NCBI RefSeq assembly: GCF_014529535.1
Contig: NW_023503337.1
Coordinates: 62,001 to 126,000, forward strand
Direction of reading: 5' to 3'
Source of the DNA: Bradysia coprophila
Lineage: Eukaryota > Arthropoda > Insecta > Diptera > Sciaridae
DNA: 64,000 nt
Positions within the stretch are counted from its first letter, which is position 1; each line of letters begins with the position of its first letter. This document shows, piece by piece, positions 62,333-64,000 of the stretch. The notes beneath the pieces are model-generated. The model was not told the DNA's origin and did not search any database. It saw only the letters and a list, made by a program, of their open reading frames with translations. The position numbers and the translations under genes are program-made.

Positions 62333-63558
62333 ACAATGCTTTACGTGATTAGGCAATGTAAATGAAAATGAAACATGCCGTAACACGTAAAAATTCTTAT
62401 TTTGACCAACGAAAAATGACTTACTGACATCAATCTACACTTTCTTCACATATGTTATCGACATTGACGACAAAAATGAGCGATTGTTCCAGTTAATCTG
62501 GTATTATATTGCCAAATTTACTTTAAAACAAGTGAAGTAAAAGATTTCACTCGCTGGCCATTATGACTAATACTCAATTTAGTAAATAATGATCTGATTA
62601 TGGCATGAAACAAAAGAAGAAGTAACAGACTCGACAATTACAATACATTTGTTTCATTTGCTCAAATTACTTTTAATGCAAAGTCTCCAACTTCTTAAGT
62701 CTTAAACTCAGTAGTTTTGACTCCCAGATTTACCACTAGATCTACTACTTCATTTGATCTAAATATTTTAAAGAGATTATTTTCAAAACCTTATACTTTA
62801 TATTTTTTGAATATGCGTTTTGCGGTTGTATCAGGGTGAGTACAGTGCTAAGAATCATTGGATAGAAAGTTGTTATCGTTGTATTGTCGTTACCTTAATC
62901 TTTGGATGTTTAAAATTGTAACATCGTAGTGAGATACAACTGGATTGTTCCAAATTTTGTCCGAATCTTCCGAAAATTTACGTCGATGACAAACATATAA
63001 TCATAAATCGACATTATCTCGCAACTATTACGGATGGAGTAAATTTATGTTGACGTTTTTTTCCCCTTTGTTATTCAAATTTAAACAGCACATCATAGTA
63101 ACGATTTTTCAATACAAATGACTCAACAGCATCGCGAAATTTTCGTGCAGTAAAAAAAATCTTATAAGTAAAGTCATTAGCATCCGCACGGATTGACAAA
63201 ATTCTCAATTATTCATTCAAAAAATCGATTGATTAAAACATCTAATCGGATCGTTTCAACCGTATCGCAAGTGAACAATTAAAAAGATACACGAAAAAAA
63301 AGAACCTCGAAGTTATTACAAGCTAAATTATACCTTGTTATTATGGTCTGTATTCTGTAAGCTGTACAAAATACATGGCAGTTCGTCATCTTACTGTATT
63401 TCTGGCGAAAAATGAAGAAAAAAAAATTGTTGAAAGAAAAAGAACTAAAGAATTAGCATGGACTGACGACTATGGTTAACTTTGCTGGATATACGCTTTT
63501 TATTGAAATTAAATGTTTCTGGTGTTCATTTGACCGTAAAACTGATTTTCGATTTATT
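62333..63558. other. Upstream region of the right-edge gene
   Basis: AT-rich; may carry regulatory sequence for the gene starting at 63721. No specific site identified. Confidence 0.4.
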
Positions 63559-63591
63559 TATTAAAGACACTCATCTTTGGAGGAGTCAGTT
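63559..63591 (+). promoter_or_regulatory. Probable core promoter (TATA-like box plus initiator)
   Basis: TATTAAA at 63559-63565 is followed 28 bases later by an arthropod initiator TCAGTT (63585-63590, start A at 63587). This would give a 5' UTR of about 134 bases before the ATG at 63721. A second TCAGTT at 63603 is an alternative start site. Confidence 0.55.
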
Positions 63592-63720
63592 ATATCAGTG
63601 GATCAGTTGAGTGAACATTAAATCTGCAGAAGCCGAAAAACGAAATTTCAAACTAAGTGCAAGTGAAAATCAGTTTGTGTACACAGATAACTCAATAAAA
63701 AAACACTTTTTTAAAGAAAA

Positions 63721-64000
63721 ATGACAAAGTGCTTGACTATTATCGCCGTTTTTGTCGTTCAATTAACGGGCTACGTTTTCGGGAGCTATTATGCCAATAA
63801 CTATCCGTATATTGGTATCGAGTCGACAAATGCCGGAGGTATCGGTTCGCAGGATATACGCGGTGCGGCCGATTCAAATGTTTATGTAAAAAATCTGGCA
63901 CACGATCATGGTAATAATTTGTATTCCGGTCAGGAAGGCGCTAAGTTTTTCAATAAAGAAAACCTAGCGAAGGGGCATGATGTAGCGCACCAAAAGAACG
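63721..64000 (+). CDS. Secreted small protein, 5' part only (runs off the window)
   Basis: 93 codons without a stop, cut by the window edge. The first 21 residues (MTKCLTIIAVFVVQLTGYVFG) form a typical signal peptide, likely cleaved near Gly21-Ser22. The mature part begins with a Tyr/Asn-rich stretch (SYYANNYPYIG), then GGIGSQDIRGAADSNVY, then GAKFFNKENLAKGHDVAHQK. The last motif resembles, from memory, a family of insect secreted His/Lys/Gly-rich proteins in which a similar FF...KGH segment precedes a His-rich tail; I hold this loosely. Codon use is more G+C-rich than the surrounding DNA, as expected of a real and highly expressed gene. The promoter just upstream supports the start. Confidence 0.75.
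   Translation, partial: MTKCLTIIAVFVVQLTGYVFGSYYANNYPYIGIESTNAGGIGSQDIRGAADSNVYVKNLAHDHGNNLYSGQEGAKFFNKENLAKGHDVAHQKN

Overview
The window is AT-rich animal nuclear DNA with long introns, GT-AG splice sites, TATA/Inr-type promoters and many short inverted-repeat transposon remnants. Gene content and style point to an insect, most likely a dipteran. I cannot fix the genus from the sequence alone. There is no sign of bacterial, viral or organellar sequence: no operons, rRNA, convincing tRNA or CRISPR array.

The left 36 kb is one gene on the + strand, which I identify as tenectin. Tenectin is a secreted mucin-like extracellular-matrix protein with von Willebrand factor C (VWC) domains. I reconstruct a probable non-coding first exon (about 1424-1708), a 13.3 kb intron, a signal-peptide exon (15050-15147), an 8 kb intron, three small VWC exons, one giant 8.7 kb exon (26630-35342) and a short last exon (35590-35683). 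All junctions are in phase and give a protein of 3129 residues. Five complete VWC domains and one C-terminal half domain bracket a roughly 2500-residue Ser/Thr/Pro/Glu-rich region. That region is built from tandem arrays and a recent 1203-nt in-frame duplication. I find no RGD tripeptide, although RGD is the integrin-binding motif known from Drosophila tenectin.

From 35.7 to 46.4 kb the DNA is intergenic: AT-rich sequence plus repeat elements, including a composite fold-back at 40449-41513 with 73-bp direct repeats around a GAGATAA-rich core. At 46444-47898 (- strand) lies a two-exon gene for SDE2, the ubiquitin-fold replication-stress and splicing factor. Its Gly-Gly/Lys processing site is intact.

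Between 48.4 and 50.3 kb is a cluster of non-autonomous DNA transposons. One is a clean hAT-like element with 8-bp target duplications. Another pair is nested, ending about 190 bp upstream of an unrecognised gene (50481-51713, + strand). That gene encodes an acidic, probably disordered protein of 410 residues, with a possible alternative last exon at 52124-52155.

From 52.2 to 63.5 kb I see no convincing gene, only further inverted-repeat elements. At the right edge (63721-64000) a TATA/Inr promoter leads into the first 93 codons of a secreted small-protein gene that runs off the window.

The genes do not form a functional unit. I found no new multi-gene system. The most interesting material is the fast-evolving tenectin mucin region, with a recurring hydrophobic motif and a missing RGD, the orphan gene with transposons in its upstream region, and the transposon structures themselves.
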